A stretch of 64,000 nt of DNA, from the NCBI GenBank assembly GCA_018127085.1, contig CM030733.1, positions 124,001 to 188,000 of the forward strand, read 5' to 3'. The position numbers and the translations under genes were made by a program. Shown here in pieces: positions 18,499 through 27,506 of the stretch (position 1 is the stretch's first letter; each line of letters starts with the position of its first letter). The notes under the pieces are model-generated. The model did no database searches, was not told where the DNA came from, and saw nothing but the letters and a program-made list of their open reading frames with translations. The stretch is from Pneumocystis sp. 'macacae' (lineage: Eukaryota > Ascomycota > Pneumocystomycetes > Pneumocystales > Pneumocystaceae).

Positions 18499-19811
18499 TC
18501 AAAGTAATACATTTATTCCTGCTTCTGTTGTTTCTTTTGAAAATGAATAAAGATGATCGAGTTCTTTTCGGATCGCTTTTCGTGCATAAACTTCCATCTC
18601 TTTTGCTATTGTCTCGAGAATTTTCTTTACTTTATGGTCTACTTTGTAAAATGTCTCAATAAATCGGTTATAGCCTTCACTTGACGATATAAAATTCGTC
18701 ATCACTGTATATGTTTCACGTAACAAATCACATAAAGCAAGTATTGTTTGTGTGTATGATGGTGTAAATGGTAAATGTGGTAGAACCAATGGTTTTCCTT
18801 CTTCAAATGCCCATCCTTCAATCCCTAAGCTACTTTTTCTAAAACCTCGTGCACTGAAAAATGCCTTCATACGAGGTGTCCATGTCCCAATGTCACGTGT
18901 TATTGCTGCTTCCCAGTTATTAAGGATAGAAAGATAGTTTTTTAAATATTCATCAAGCACATCTGGTGTTGGTGGTGGTACTAGAGATGATAGTGCATGT
19001 CCAAGCACATGATATGTATAAATTCTACTGTAATCAATAAAATATATGCCATGTTTCTGAAGTATACTTATGTTGAAATGTCTTTTTGTTAAAATATTCG
19101 TCTATTTCGCTTTTTTCCAGGAAAACGGTGTTTAACCAGTACACATCTCCATCATGCCTGGTATTGTTAGAATATTAAGCAGAGAATGATAGACTGCGAA
19201 ATATTGCAGATGCGCATACGGAGAAACAGGGTATAATTGTGTATGTAGAAGATATCCATTTTGCATATAATGGATACAGAAAGTATATATACGCATATAT
19301 ACGCGTATAATATGCATATAACTCTGTTAAGTAGAGGTATAATGCATATAATGTACACATAATGTATATAGAATGTGTAACACATTATGTATGTGCTGCG
19401 TATATATAGTACATATAATATATATAATACGCATATAACATATATATTATACATATATCTGGTATGTTGTGTATATATTGCACATATAGTAGACATACAG
19501 TTCACAAATACTGAGTGTTCTGTGTTTTTTACACATGTCATTGTCTGTTTTTGTTTACGTATACTCTTATTAGTTTTGTAGTTATATTTTTAGTGCCTAG
19601 ATGCATATAGCTATTTTTTTATTTATATATCCTATATTTGTTGTACATTTTATACTTTAATGATTTTATATGTTTTTATTCTGTATCCTGCACACAGTCT
19701 TTTTTTTGTTTTAACTGTTACTTACATTTGTGTAATATGTTGAATCAGTCGGAACCGTCGTGCTGTAATCTCAGTAATTTCGCGAATAAGAATTTGCAGT
19801 TGTAACGGCAT
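18499..19811 (-). CDS. Conserved fungal protein of unknown function
   Basis: Three exons can be joined. Exon 1 (19726-19811) starts MPLQLQILIREITEITARRF. Exon 2 begins at about 19157 with HDGDVYWLNTVFLEKSEIDE. Exon 3 encodes RIYTYHVLGHALSSLVPPP and then the most conserved-looking part, KAFFSARGFRKSSLGIEGWA, KPLVLPHLPFTPSY, VDHKVKKILETIAKEMEVYA. From memory, similar GxEGWxF...KPxxLPxLPYTPNY proteins occur in filamentous ascomycetes without assigned function. It looks all-helical, with no signal peptide or membrane segment. Intron 1 is 568 bp (19158-19725), more than ten times the local norm, and holds the TATATGCG-rich sequence described separately. Confidence 0.68.
19158..19725 (-). other. 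Enlarged intron (568 bp) with alternating purine-pyrimidine repeats
   Basis: The donor GTAAGT follows ...HITQ. The acceptor is preceded by TTCTAACAATACCAG, a good branch point and 3' site. The interior (about 19230-19520) is packed with ATATATGCATATA/TACGCATATA words, including a 27-base perfectly alternating run at 19283-19309 that contains the palindrome TATACGCGTATA. Ordinary introns in the window are 37-60 bp. Confidence 0.75.
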
Positions 19812-19892
19812 CGTTTTTGGTATACTTTCGTTCGATCTTGTTATGTATAAAATAATGTAGAGAAAAATATACAGCAATAAATGCAGTATATA

Positions 19893-20898
19893 TCAATATG
19901 TTTTAAAAAATACTTGATTATTTTCTTTCTTTGCTCTTTCAAGCATTTGTGCTGCCTTTTCTATAATCTCGCTAACTCCCATCATACCTCCCATTCCAAT
20001 GTCACCACATGCAAGCCGTTTTTCAATGGGTCCAATCCATTCAATCCATGTAAATATGTCATGTATTAATGCAATATGACGTTGTGTTAGCGGATGATGC
20101 CACATATATGTATTCATTGCTGGTGCAGCGAGGATTGGCCGACTTGGGTCCCATGCACGCAATATAGATGTTAGTAGATTATCACAGAGTCCGTTTGCCA
20201 TTTTTGCTAATGTATTCGCTGTTAAAGGTGCCAATATAAATATGTCTGCCCAGCGCCGCAGTTTAATATGAAGTATTGGGCTAGAGAGTTCTTGCCATAG
20301 CTGTATATAATTAGTACATTAATAGATGTATAGAGATGGATGCAAAGTATAGACTTTTCATGTATACGCTCGAAAATTCTGCATATATTCTCAAAGTATA
20401 GTGTATATGCGTTAAACCATTGTATATATGCGTCAAAATACCATATATGCACATATAATGTTCCGCATATATGCTCATAATCACTGTCATATATGCATTG
20501 CATTAACGTATACATAGACACCATATATATGTGCAGAAATACTCAGTATATGTATAAAATTATATGTATGCATCAAGTTTCTGAGTATATGTATTTTGGT
20601 TTCAAGTATCTAGGTTTTAGTCCTAAATACATGCGCACTTATGCGCTATGTCTTTGCTTCATCCTCAATACCATACATCCCACTCATCCCCATCTGTCCA
20701 CAGAGAAACACCGCTTTGGCTCAATTTTGTACTGCAGAAGAATCTTTTTGCTGCGGATGTATATACAACTTGCACTTCTCCGAGAGTTTGTAATCCCGTA
20801 ACAAGTTCTAATAGTTTTGTTGCTGCTACTGATCCTGTAACTCCAACTAAAATATGCCTTTGATGGATAGTATGTCCGCTATATGTATTTGACTGCAT
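19893..20898 (-). CDS. Phosphopantothenoylcysteine decarboxylase (Hal3/Coab type)
   Basis: This flavin-dependent enzyme decarboxylates 4'-phosphopantothenoylcysteine in CoA synthesis. Fungal relatives (Hal3/Sis2, Vhs3, Cab3) may also inhibit Ppz1 phosphatase. Exon 1 starts at 20898 and contains HILVGVTGSVAATKLLELV and ends at LWTDGDEWD. Exon 2 resumes LWQELSSPILHIKLRRWADI, with the family histidine, followed by FILAPLTANTLAKM, APAMNTYMWHHPLT and ACGDIGMGGMMGV (flavin and substrate-clamp motifs). No long acidic tail is visible after FFKTY, so a plain enzyme is more likely than a Ppz1 inhibitor. The start is only 89 bp from that of the divergent Sld3-like gene. Confidence 0.9.
20301..20676 (-). 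other. Enlarged intron (376 bp) with ATATATGC repeats
   Basis: The intron is fixed by the conserved protein on either side (DGDEWD to LWQELSS), with donor GTATGG and acceptor TATACAG. Inside are at least eight copies of ATATATGC or close variants (for example TATATATGCGTC, CATATATGCACATATA, CCGCATATATGC). It has the same motif family as the intron at 19158-19725. Confidence 0.8.
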
Positions 20899-20987
20899 AC
20901 TGTAATGACTGACGCGTGGGCACGTGAATAGAGCGCGTCGTGTAACATCTGTTTAGACGCGTCGCGCGCTTGAAACGTACTGTGTGC

Positions 20988-23164
20988 ATGAACGAGTATG
21001 CAAAACAGACAGAGCAGAAACCAATAGATGTTATTATACACGTAAGGCTCGTGCAATAGCAACGCATTACACTGTTTTTTGGGCAAATACTGATGTTGTT
21101 AGCCGATTTCAAGGCTAGATACGTTGCATGCAACGCTTTTTGAGCGTGTTCCGCGTGATACAGTGCCTAGACATTGTATTGCATGTGATGCACCGCTCTT
21201 TTTTCGTTGCATTATATTGGATGAATTATTATCTTCTGGAAGCGTGTTTATCGCAAAACTTGGAGAAAATCAGCCTGAAACACGTGTAATACATGGGCTG
21301 ATTGAGCGTGTTGGGCGTAGAATATACGCATTTTGTAGGTTTATGGTGCACGTGACATATGTCGAGAAGTGGCTAGATAGGATGGGAAGTATAATAGAGG
21401 ATTATGAAAAAAATACAGCAATAGTACCGGTTCTTAAGGGAAGTGATGGAATAGATTCGAATGTTTCTGAATGTGATGAAATAATATTAGATGTTGCGCT
21501 GATTGGTAGTATGAAAGACATATCTGTGCAGCAAACAATTCAATCGGATATTAGAAGTCTCTCTGGTTTCCATGACAATACTGATCATGCTGGTAATACT
21601 ATGAAAGATATGGCTAAGTTAGAAGAAAAAGAGATACATATTAAAGATATACAAAAACAGTTGAAACAACAGTATTTTGAAATATTGTATAATTCAAAGG
21701 TGAAAGATGATTTGTTTTGTGTATTTTTGGTGTTCTTATTATAGTAGGTTTCTCTTGCATATTTTGCAAAAATTGCTTTAACAAAAGCAAGAACACAGTG
21801 TCAGACGAATGAAGAAATGCTTTTAGAAATGTCTGCATTCATTGAGTCATCTTTATTGCAAACGCCTATGCAATTGGAAACTAAATTTAAAAAATGGTTA
21901 CCGATGATAATGTCAATAGAAATATGGCAGAAAGGAGACACAAATGAGCGAAAATGGCCAGATGAAGTATCCGAATGGCTTGTGTACGAAGATGAGCAAT
22001 CATTTATTATGCGTTGGTGTGGCTATAATGAGAAAGAACGATTTTCATCATACCAAAACAATGTGGATAAGAAAATTGAAGCGTTGAAAATTCGAGAGTA
22101 GAGTATTGGAAGCGCTAGATATATATTTATCTGTATAGGTTTCAGCTGCAGATAATTTTGGTGCTAGAAGTGCTTTCGTTGCGACGTGAAATAGGTAATG
22201 TAACACAAGATCCGTTAGGAAAACCAAAGAATAAACCTAAGAGTGAATCGATTAGTATTGAGCAGTATTTAGATGTATTGGTTGACAGATTGTGTATTTG
22301 GCAAGCATTGGGAGATACACAGTTATTAGATGACAAGAATACTGGTTTGGAACTGGATAATGATCAACTAAAGCAGTTTTGTGCAGAAGTTGTTATGCCT
22401 TTGTAAGTATTCTATGTTTTAATTGACTACTAATGTATTTAGTTATGCATCTAAGCTTCCTGATGTATGTAATATGTTATTTGTCAAATGCGGTGGACTA
22501 AGTTTTCCTCATCATATTCTACGGAAACGCACTAAAAGGCCCCAATTGTCAGCCAAAAGAAAATCAAATGCATGTTTGGCTAGTTCATCGGTCAGTTCCT
22601 CAGAGTTATTTACAGGTTCTTTAAAAACACCTGTTAGCGCTACAGTTTGCCCTGTAACGGCACTAGTCGACAAAAAGATCAAACCAATAGTCGCCTCTAC
22701 TACATTACGCTTCCCTTCTACTGATAAACATATTAAGGGCATTTCTCGAGACGGTATTTTGAATTCTAAACAGTCTCTTGAGCACCGTGAAATAAAAATG
22801 CCTTTGAAACCAACAGTGAAGAAGGGATCAGATAGGACAGATGATATTTCATTACATGCATCATCTGTATCGCTGCCTTCGCTACAGTTCCGCTGCACTG
22901 ATGAGGTACGCCGGACTCGAGTGAAACGTAAAAATATGTTTTTTACCTGAAAACTTGCTAATGTTATAAGAAAATACAGCCAAAATCCAAATTCAAGTGC
23001 TAGAAACTCCGCAAAAGAGCCGGATAGTGCACAACGCTGCCGATCTAGTAAGCGAGAATGGCAAGCAGACTATAGGCACACCAACTGACAGTGAGCTTAT
23101 TAGATCTTCAATCAAAAAGTGTAAGAAAATAGAATGTGTTACAGAAACACCCCTTCGAAAATAA
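20988..23164 (+). CDS. sld3: Sld3/Treslin-like DNA replication initiation factor
   Basis: Sld3 loads Cdc45 at licensed origins under DDK/CDK control. The reading starts MNEYAKQTEQKPIDVIIH (20988) and is spliced in phase to PISRLDTLHATLFERVPRDT. The Sld3-domain (STD) features are VSLAYFAKIALTKARTQ, LKIRE joined to a helix reading LQIILVLEVLSLRREIG, YLDVLVDRLCIWQAL and FCAEVVMPLYASKLPDVCN, then CGGLSFP. The C-terminal third is basic and Ser/Thr-rich, and the last exon (from 22971) encodes QVLETPQKSR and ends TETPLRK; the SP/TP sites fit CDK regulation. Introns lie near 21033-21102, 21699-21750, 22099-22150, 22405-22440 and 22928-22970. Identification rests on remembered family motifs. Confidence 0.72.
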
Positions 23165-23507
23165 TCCATCAAACACTTAGTTAAAATAAGTTAATAGTAA
23201 CTTAACGACCTATAATAATAAGATGCATTAATGGTTATGTAATTTAAAAATTGCGATATGTAAGAAATATATCCATTATAATAATAAACATATATTGTTA
23301 AAGATAACGATGCAAAATTAGAAATGATAATACGAATGTATTTAAAATATAGTAAACACTTGTCAATCATATATTAATGATGCATTAATTATCACGACAG
23401 ACATGTAAAGACTAAAAATAAAAACAACCATAGAAGAAAAATTCAAGCATATTAGTGACTTTCCATGCATTGTTTTTATATAATATGCAATATAACATTT
23501 TTTGTAT
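23165..23507. other. Convergent AT-rich spacer
   Basis: This is AT-rich sequence between the 3' ends of the Sld3-like gene and the dynein light chain gene. The flanking exons are notably less AT-rich than this spacer. Confidence 0.6.
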
Positions 23508-24085
23508 CTAGAGGTGAATCCATGACAGTCCAAGCACCACACGCATTCGAGTGTTTGACCATTCGTGCAACAGCATTCCTGCGATATGTAAGCTGCAAAA
23601 AATAAAGCACAGCCATAAGAGCCTCAATTATACATAGAATCCAGTATATTCGTGCTTTAATTGTGTCTCAATAGCATTTCATGGTGCCATGGCTGCACTT
23701 TTATCTTTCCCTCACTACAATTCACTTACCATCTTTTTCACAATTCCAATAGGCGCCTTGAGCAGCATGTATTCCACGCTTTGTATCGGACACGATCTCG
23801 ATAATTGTACTTGTTAAGATCCACTTATACTGTGGCGTAAGTGGTGTTAGGACCGTTAATACATTGTTCTGCTCACTGATTAACTTCTACATGTCTCATA
23901 TTCCTTGTTTTAACTATGATTTCTGTATTCCACTCATGAACCTTAGATTGTGTGTAGTTTGAGTCCCCTAAAAGCTGCGTCAACTGTTGATCGCATAGCT
24001 CTGTCAGTGTTGTATGTGCAAGCGGCTATCTCTGTAAGTAAATGCAGAACCCCCTTAATAAACGCACACAGTTTGTTTGTGACAT
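23508..24085 (-). CDS. dlc1: Tctex-1-type dynein light chain
   Basis: This is a light chain of cytoplasmic dynein. No single ORF covers it. Spliced exons read TELCDQQLTQLLGDSNYTQS-KVHEWNTEII (about 23935-24025), then NNVLTVLTPLTPQYKWILTS followed by TIIEIVSDTKRGIHAAQGAY and WNCEKD. The last exon ends RMRVVLGLSWIHL with its stop at 23508-23510. The pattern LGDxxYxxSKVxxWN, QYKWIxxSTIxE, G.HxAxxxxWxxxxDG and W.N..M.VVL is that of the family. The first exon (MSQTNC, 24085) is tentative because it needs a GTGCGT donor and a TAG acceptor. Introns of about 150 bp or less are inferred. Confidence 0.78.
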
Positions 24086-24580
24086 TCTACTCTCTTGACT
24101 CCCCACAAATCTCTTGTTTAAAAACACTGTCTTTTCCTGTTTCTGTTGTTGCTGCTACTGTTCCGTGTAAACAGCCCAACGTATCCCGAATACCTGTGAT
24201 AGATATTCACTTTGCACTGTCCTAATTGTATGCGTAAAACCCGAGTATATGCTGTGTATATGCACAAAAACCGCTTCTATGCGTTTTTTGCCCTGCTGCA
24301 CCCGCCAAATCGCTGTATATATGCGCCTCTTTGAGCTTCAGCTGTTCTCGTGTGTGCCGATTGCATTTATTGCATTTATCCGGCCTTCGATGTCTCCTCG
24401 ATGTGCCCATATCGTTCAGCTACACTGTTGTATCTTCCGACCTCCGTTTTTCCGTGTATATGCATGGTCTATGCACTGTGTGTCCCTTATATGCATTCTT
24501 TTCCTTGCTATATGCATCCTGTATCTTCCTCCTGTGTCCATTGTGCTTTTTTTCGCTTCTAACCGTGCACCCCGTGTAAC
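24086..24580. other. Divergent region at the left shoulder of the GC island
   Basis: Between the dynein light chain (-) and COQ2 (+), base composition changes. From about 24235 the + strand becomes strongly pyrimidine-rich and less AT-rich. The sequence holds TATATGCG-type motifs (TATATGCTGTGTATATGCAC, TATATATGCGCC, ATATGCATGG). Open frames on both strands here look like by-products of composition, not genes. Confidence 0.55.
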
Positions 24581-25973
24581 ATGCGCCAAATCTCTTGCTG
24601 CCACCGGCTTGCGCTTCTGCCCCATAGTATACAGCAAAAGATACTGCCTGTGCTTTTCCTTAAGTCCTCTTTAACTACCCCGTTCAGGGCTTCTTTCCGG
24701 CCTGTCTATTCACCACTCAACCTATCTTCTTTCCATTTATCTTCTCTTGTTTACTATACACGGCTTGCTCGTTGGGATCGCCTCATTGGCGCATGGCTCT
24801 TATATTTGCCGGCAACATGGTCGATAGGAATGGCTGCATATGCTGAGAGTGTGTCTCCTTATGAGACGATACGGATGCTTGTCTTGTTTGGAGCAGGAGC
24901 AGTGTTGATGCGTGGTGCCGGATGCACAGTAAACGACTGGTGCGACCGGAAAATTGATGCACGGGTGGCACGCACGGCACAGCGGCCACTTGCTGCCGGC
25001 ATGCTTAGTACCAGGGATGCAGGTGTTTTTCTTGTGGCACAGCTTGCTGCTGCTGCACTGGTTCTTGCACAGCTCAACTATAGCTGGTGAGTCGGTGGAA
25101 CGCGCATATACCGCGCATATACCGCGCATACATTGCGCATATATGGTGTTTTATGCATACATGCGGCGTCTTGTCATCTATAGTCAGCGCATATATGCAC
25201 AGCATTCGCACGTGTGTGCACCGCGTCTGTATGCGTATGCTGCTTCTGCGTGTATATGCGTAGACCCCTGTTCTGCATGTTGACCTGCCAGCTGGTTGCT
25301 AGGGGCAACGTCCCTCCTGCCGGTCGCAATCTACCCGTTTATGAAGCGCATCACCTGGTATCCACAGGTTGTCCTCGGTAGTGTGCACTTTATACAGCAA
25401 CCTCCTGACCGCACAGGCTTTACATTCAATTGGGGCATCCTAATGGGCTGGCCTGCCCTTGTGGGCTGGGACAAGGTCGTCTGGGCAGCGTGTCTGCCGT
25501 TGTATCTCTCGGGTGTTCTCTGGACAATTGTCTACGACACGGTCTATGCTCATCAGGTAAGGCGCGTCGCTGCCGTTCGACACGGACACACCGCTGTCCT
25601 CGGTATCCGTTTCACCGGACACACTGTCACTGTTGTGTCACGTGCTGATCACGTGCAGGACAAGCTCGACGACGCCTCGTCTGCAGTATACTCGATGGCG
25701 CTGCTGCTCGGGAAACACACAAAGCCGTGTCTCTCGGTGCTCTCTGCTGCACAGGTGGGTGCACTTGCTCTGGCGGGGTACATGAATGGGCAGACCGCCC
25801 TGTTCTATGTGCTCAGCTGCGGAACAAGCGTCTGCTACGCGCTCTGGATGCTCCGTGCCGTCGACCTCGACCAGCCCCAGAGCTGCTGGCGCTGGTTCCT
25901 GCGCAGCAAATATCCCGGCCTCCTCGTTGCCATCGGCCCCCTTCTCGACTGGACACTCCGTCTCTCGGCATAG
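24581..25973 (+). CDS. coq2: 4-hydroxybenzoate polyprenyltransferase, ubiquinone biosynthesis
   Basis: COQ2 attaches the polyprenyl tail to 4-hydroxybenzoate in the mitochondrial inner membrane. The N-terminal about 55 residues (basic, Ser/Leu-rich, no acids) look like a mitochondrial presequence. The UbiA motifs are complete: GAGCTVNDWCDRKIDARVAR (first Asp-rich motif) and YDTVYAHQ joined across an intron at about 25557-25660 to DKLDDASSAVYSMALLLGK (second Asp-rich motif). Hydrophobic helices fill the remainder. A 205-bp intron (25087-25291) splits LNYS and WLLGATSLLP and is full of CGCGCATATA units. The stop is 52 bp before the RPS26 start. Base composition is GC-rich, unlike genes outside the island. 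Confidence 0.94.
25087..25291 (+). repeat. COQ2 intron with tandem CGCGCATATAC units
   Basis: The intron begins GTGAGT and ends CTGCCAG. At about 25098-25150 it has three to four tandem copies of CGCGCATATAC, degenerating to ATTGCGCATATATGG, followed by scattered GCGCATATATGCAC and TGTATATGCG. The motif is shared with the enlarged introns at 19158-19725 and 20301-20676. Confidence 0.7.
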
Positions 25974-26025
25974 TCACGTGCCCCGGATGAATAGCCGGCC
26001 CGATTTTTTCGGCAGCGACAAACAC

Positions 26026-26532
26026 ATGGTGAGTCCTGTGGCGCGGGCGCCAGATACGCCCACTCTGCCTCCAGCACTGACTCCCCCAGACATTCAAGCG
26101 CAGAAACAACGGGCGCAACAAGCACGGCCGTGGACATACAAAGCCTGTGCGCTGCTCCAACTGTGCACGCTGTGTCCCCAAGGACAAGGCAATCAAGCGC
26201 TTCACCGTCCGTAAGTCTCCACCCCCCTCCCCCCACTCCTCACCCCCCAGGGAACATCGTCGAGTCTGCCGCCATCCGCGACATCTCCGACGCCAGCGTC
26301 TACCAGGAGTATGCCCTTCCCAAGCTCTACATCAAGCTCCACTACTGTGTCTCCTGCGCCATCCACAGCCACATCGTCCGTGTCCGCTCCCGTGAGGGCC
26401 GCCGCATCCGTATCCTGCCGCTGCGCCAGCGCTACTCCAAGGTTCTCTCTCCCTGTCGGCTGCTCACTGCTGACTCTCCAGGACGGACGCAAACTCAATC
26501 CCGTGAGTGCCGCAAAGGCTCTCCTTATATAG
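26026..26532 (+). CDS. rps26: Ribosomal protein eS26 (RPS26)
   Basis: This is a small-subunit protein at the mRNA exit channel. Exon 1 is just the ATG (26026-26028), followed directly by GTGAGT. Intron 1 (26029-26089) ends CCCCCAG. Exon 2 reads [20 protein letters not shown] and [19 protein letters not shown], with the first zinc CX2C. After a C-rich intron (about 26212-26250) come [32 protein letters not shown] (second CX2C) and [15 protein letters not shown]. The last exon is [16 protein letters not shown]. Length and motif order fit eS26. The ATG-only first exon is supported because no other upstream ATG gives the conserved [13 protein letters not shown]-terminus. Confidence 0.95.
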
Positions 26533-27010
26533 CGTCCAACACGCCCAACACACCGTCTGTCTCCGCTGTCCCAGCGCCCAATACTTTCCCCAACACCGCT
26601 GGTCGCTGCCCCTTCTGCCCTCTTTCCCGCCCTAACCCTGCCCTATCCCCATCCCACCCGATCCAAGCACACCCATTGCAGCCCATCGTACTTCCCCCAT
26701 ATCCCTTCCCATCCCCTATTCTTCCCTTCCGTCCCCTAACCCTAACACAGCCCCGCCCTGTCTTCTTGACCTGCCCTAACCCTCTTCCCTGGCAACGTGA
26801 CCTAACCCTAACCGCCATCCGGACCCTGACCTGCTTGTTATGACCCTAACCATGCCCTACTTCTGTCCAACCCTAACCCTATCCTCATACGCACACGCCA
26901 ACCCTAGCCCCGCCCTAGCCCTACTGTGTGTGCGGACACCCGGGCACCCACGGGGGCAACGCCTAATGCGCCCTTCGCAACCGCGACCGCTGCGCCCCTC
27001 CCGCGCAGCA
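26533..27010. repeat. C-rich spacer with clustered telomere-like CCCTAA units
   Basis: Between RPS26 and SmD1 the + strand is extremely C-rich (hand count 26641-26700: 31 C, 5 G). It contains CCCTAA words at about 26630-26638, 26734-26746, 26774-26783, 26800-26813, 26843-26851 and 26869-26880, several in tandem pairs (CCCTAACCCTAA). The fungal telomere unit TTAGGG is the complement. These could be an interstitial telomeric remnant, binding sites for a Tbf1-type factor in the SmD1 promoter, or a chance result of C-rich composition. No protein-coding gene is present. Confidence 0.7.
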
Positions 27011-27439
27011 ATGAAGCTCGTAAGGTGTGTTGCCGCCCACGCACCGCCGCTGACCACACAGGTTCCTCATGAAGCTGACGAACGAGACGGTCTCTGTCGA
27101 GCTCAAGAACGGTATGTCTGTGTCTGCCGCCCCGCTGACGCCCCAGGAACCATCGTCTGTGGCACCATCACCTCCGTCGACATGCTCATGAACACCCACA
27201 TCCGCAACGCAAAAATGACCGTCCATGCCCGCTCCCCCGTCAGCCTCGAGACCCTCAGCATCCGCGGCAGCAACATCCGCTACTTCATCCTCCCCGACTC
27301 CCTTCCCCTCGACACACTGCTTATTGACGACGCCCCTAAGCCCAAGCAGAAGAAGAAGGATGCGCTTGTTGCCCGTGGCCGTGGCCGCGGCCGCGGGCGT
27401 GGCGGCCCGCGCAGGGCGCGCGCTGCACGCGCGTTCTAG
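27011..27439 (+). CDS. smd1: Core spliceosomal protein Sm D1
   Basis: SmD1 is part of the heptameric Sm ring on U1, U2, U4 and U5 snRNAs. Exon 1 is 14 bp (MKLVR, 27011-27024), with an intron at 27025-27061. Exon 2 continues [17 protein letters not shown], and after a second intron (about 27112-27147) [20 protein letters not shown], the Sm1 motif. [20 protein letters not shown] is the Sm2 motif. The C-terminus is the RG-rich tail ([19 protein letters not shown]) that is arginine-methylated and bound by SMN-type factors. It lies 67 bp before the CLASP gene on the same strand. Confidence 0.95.
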   Translation: MKLVRCVAAHAPPLTTQVPHEADERDGLCRAQERYVCVCRPADAPGTIVCGTITSVDMLMNTHIRNAKMTVHARSPVSLETLSIRGSNIRYFILPDSLPLDTLLIDDAPKPKQKKKDALVARGRGRGRGRGGPRRARAARAF

Positions 27440-27506
27440 CTGTATGTAGTTATCTATGTTTATGCGCGGGAGGCGCAGCATGTGCATATCTGTCCGCGCC
27501 GCCCGA

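Noticed and set aside
19132..19581. Small frames in the ATATGC-rich intron (Tyr/Ile/Cys-rich peptides)
   Set aside because: They are translations of the alternating repeat in all frames and lie inside an intron fixed by good splice sites.
24230..24575. A protein gene on either strand in the pyrimidine-rich shoulder (24249-24674 and reverse frames)
   Set aside because: Cys/Leu/Pro/Phe-rich translations follow the base composition; no motif, no plausible splice pattern, and frames conflict with the COQ2 start.
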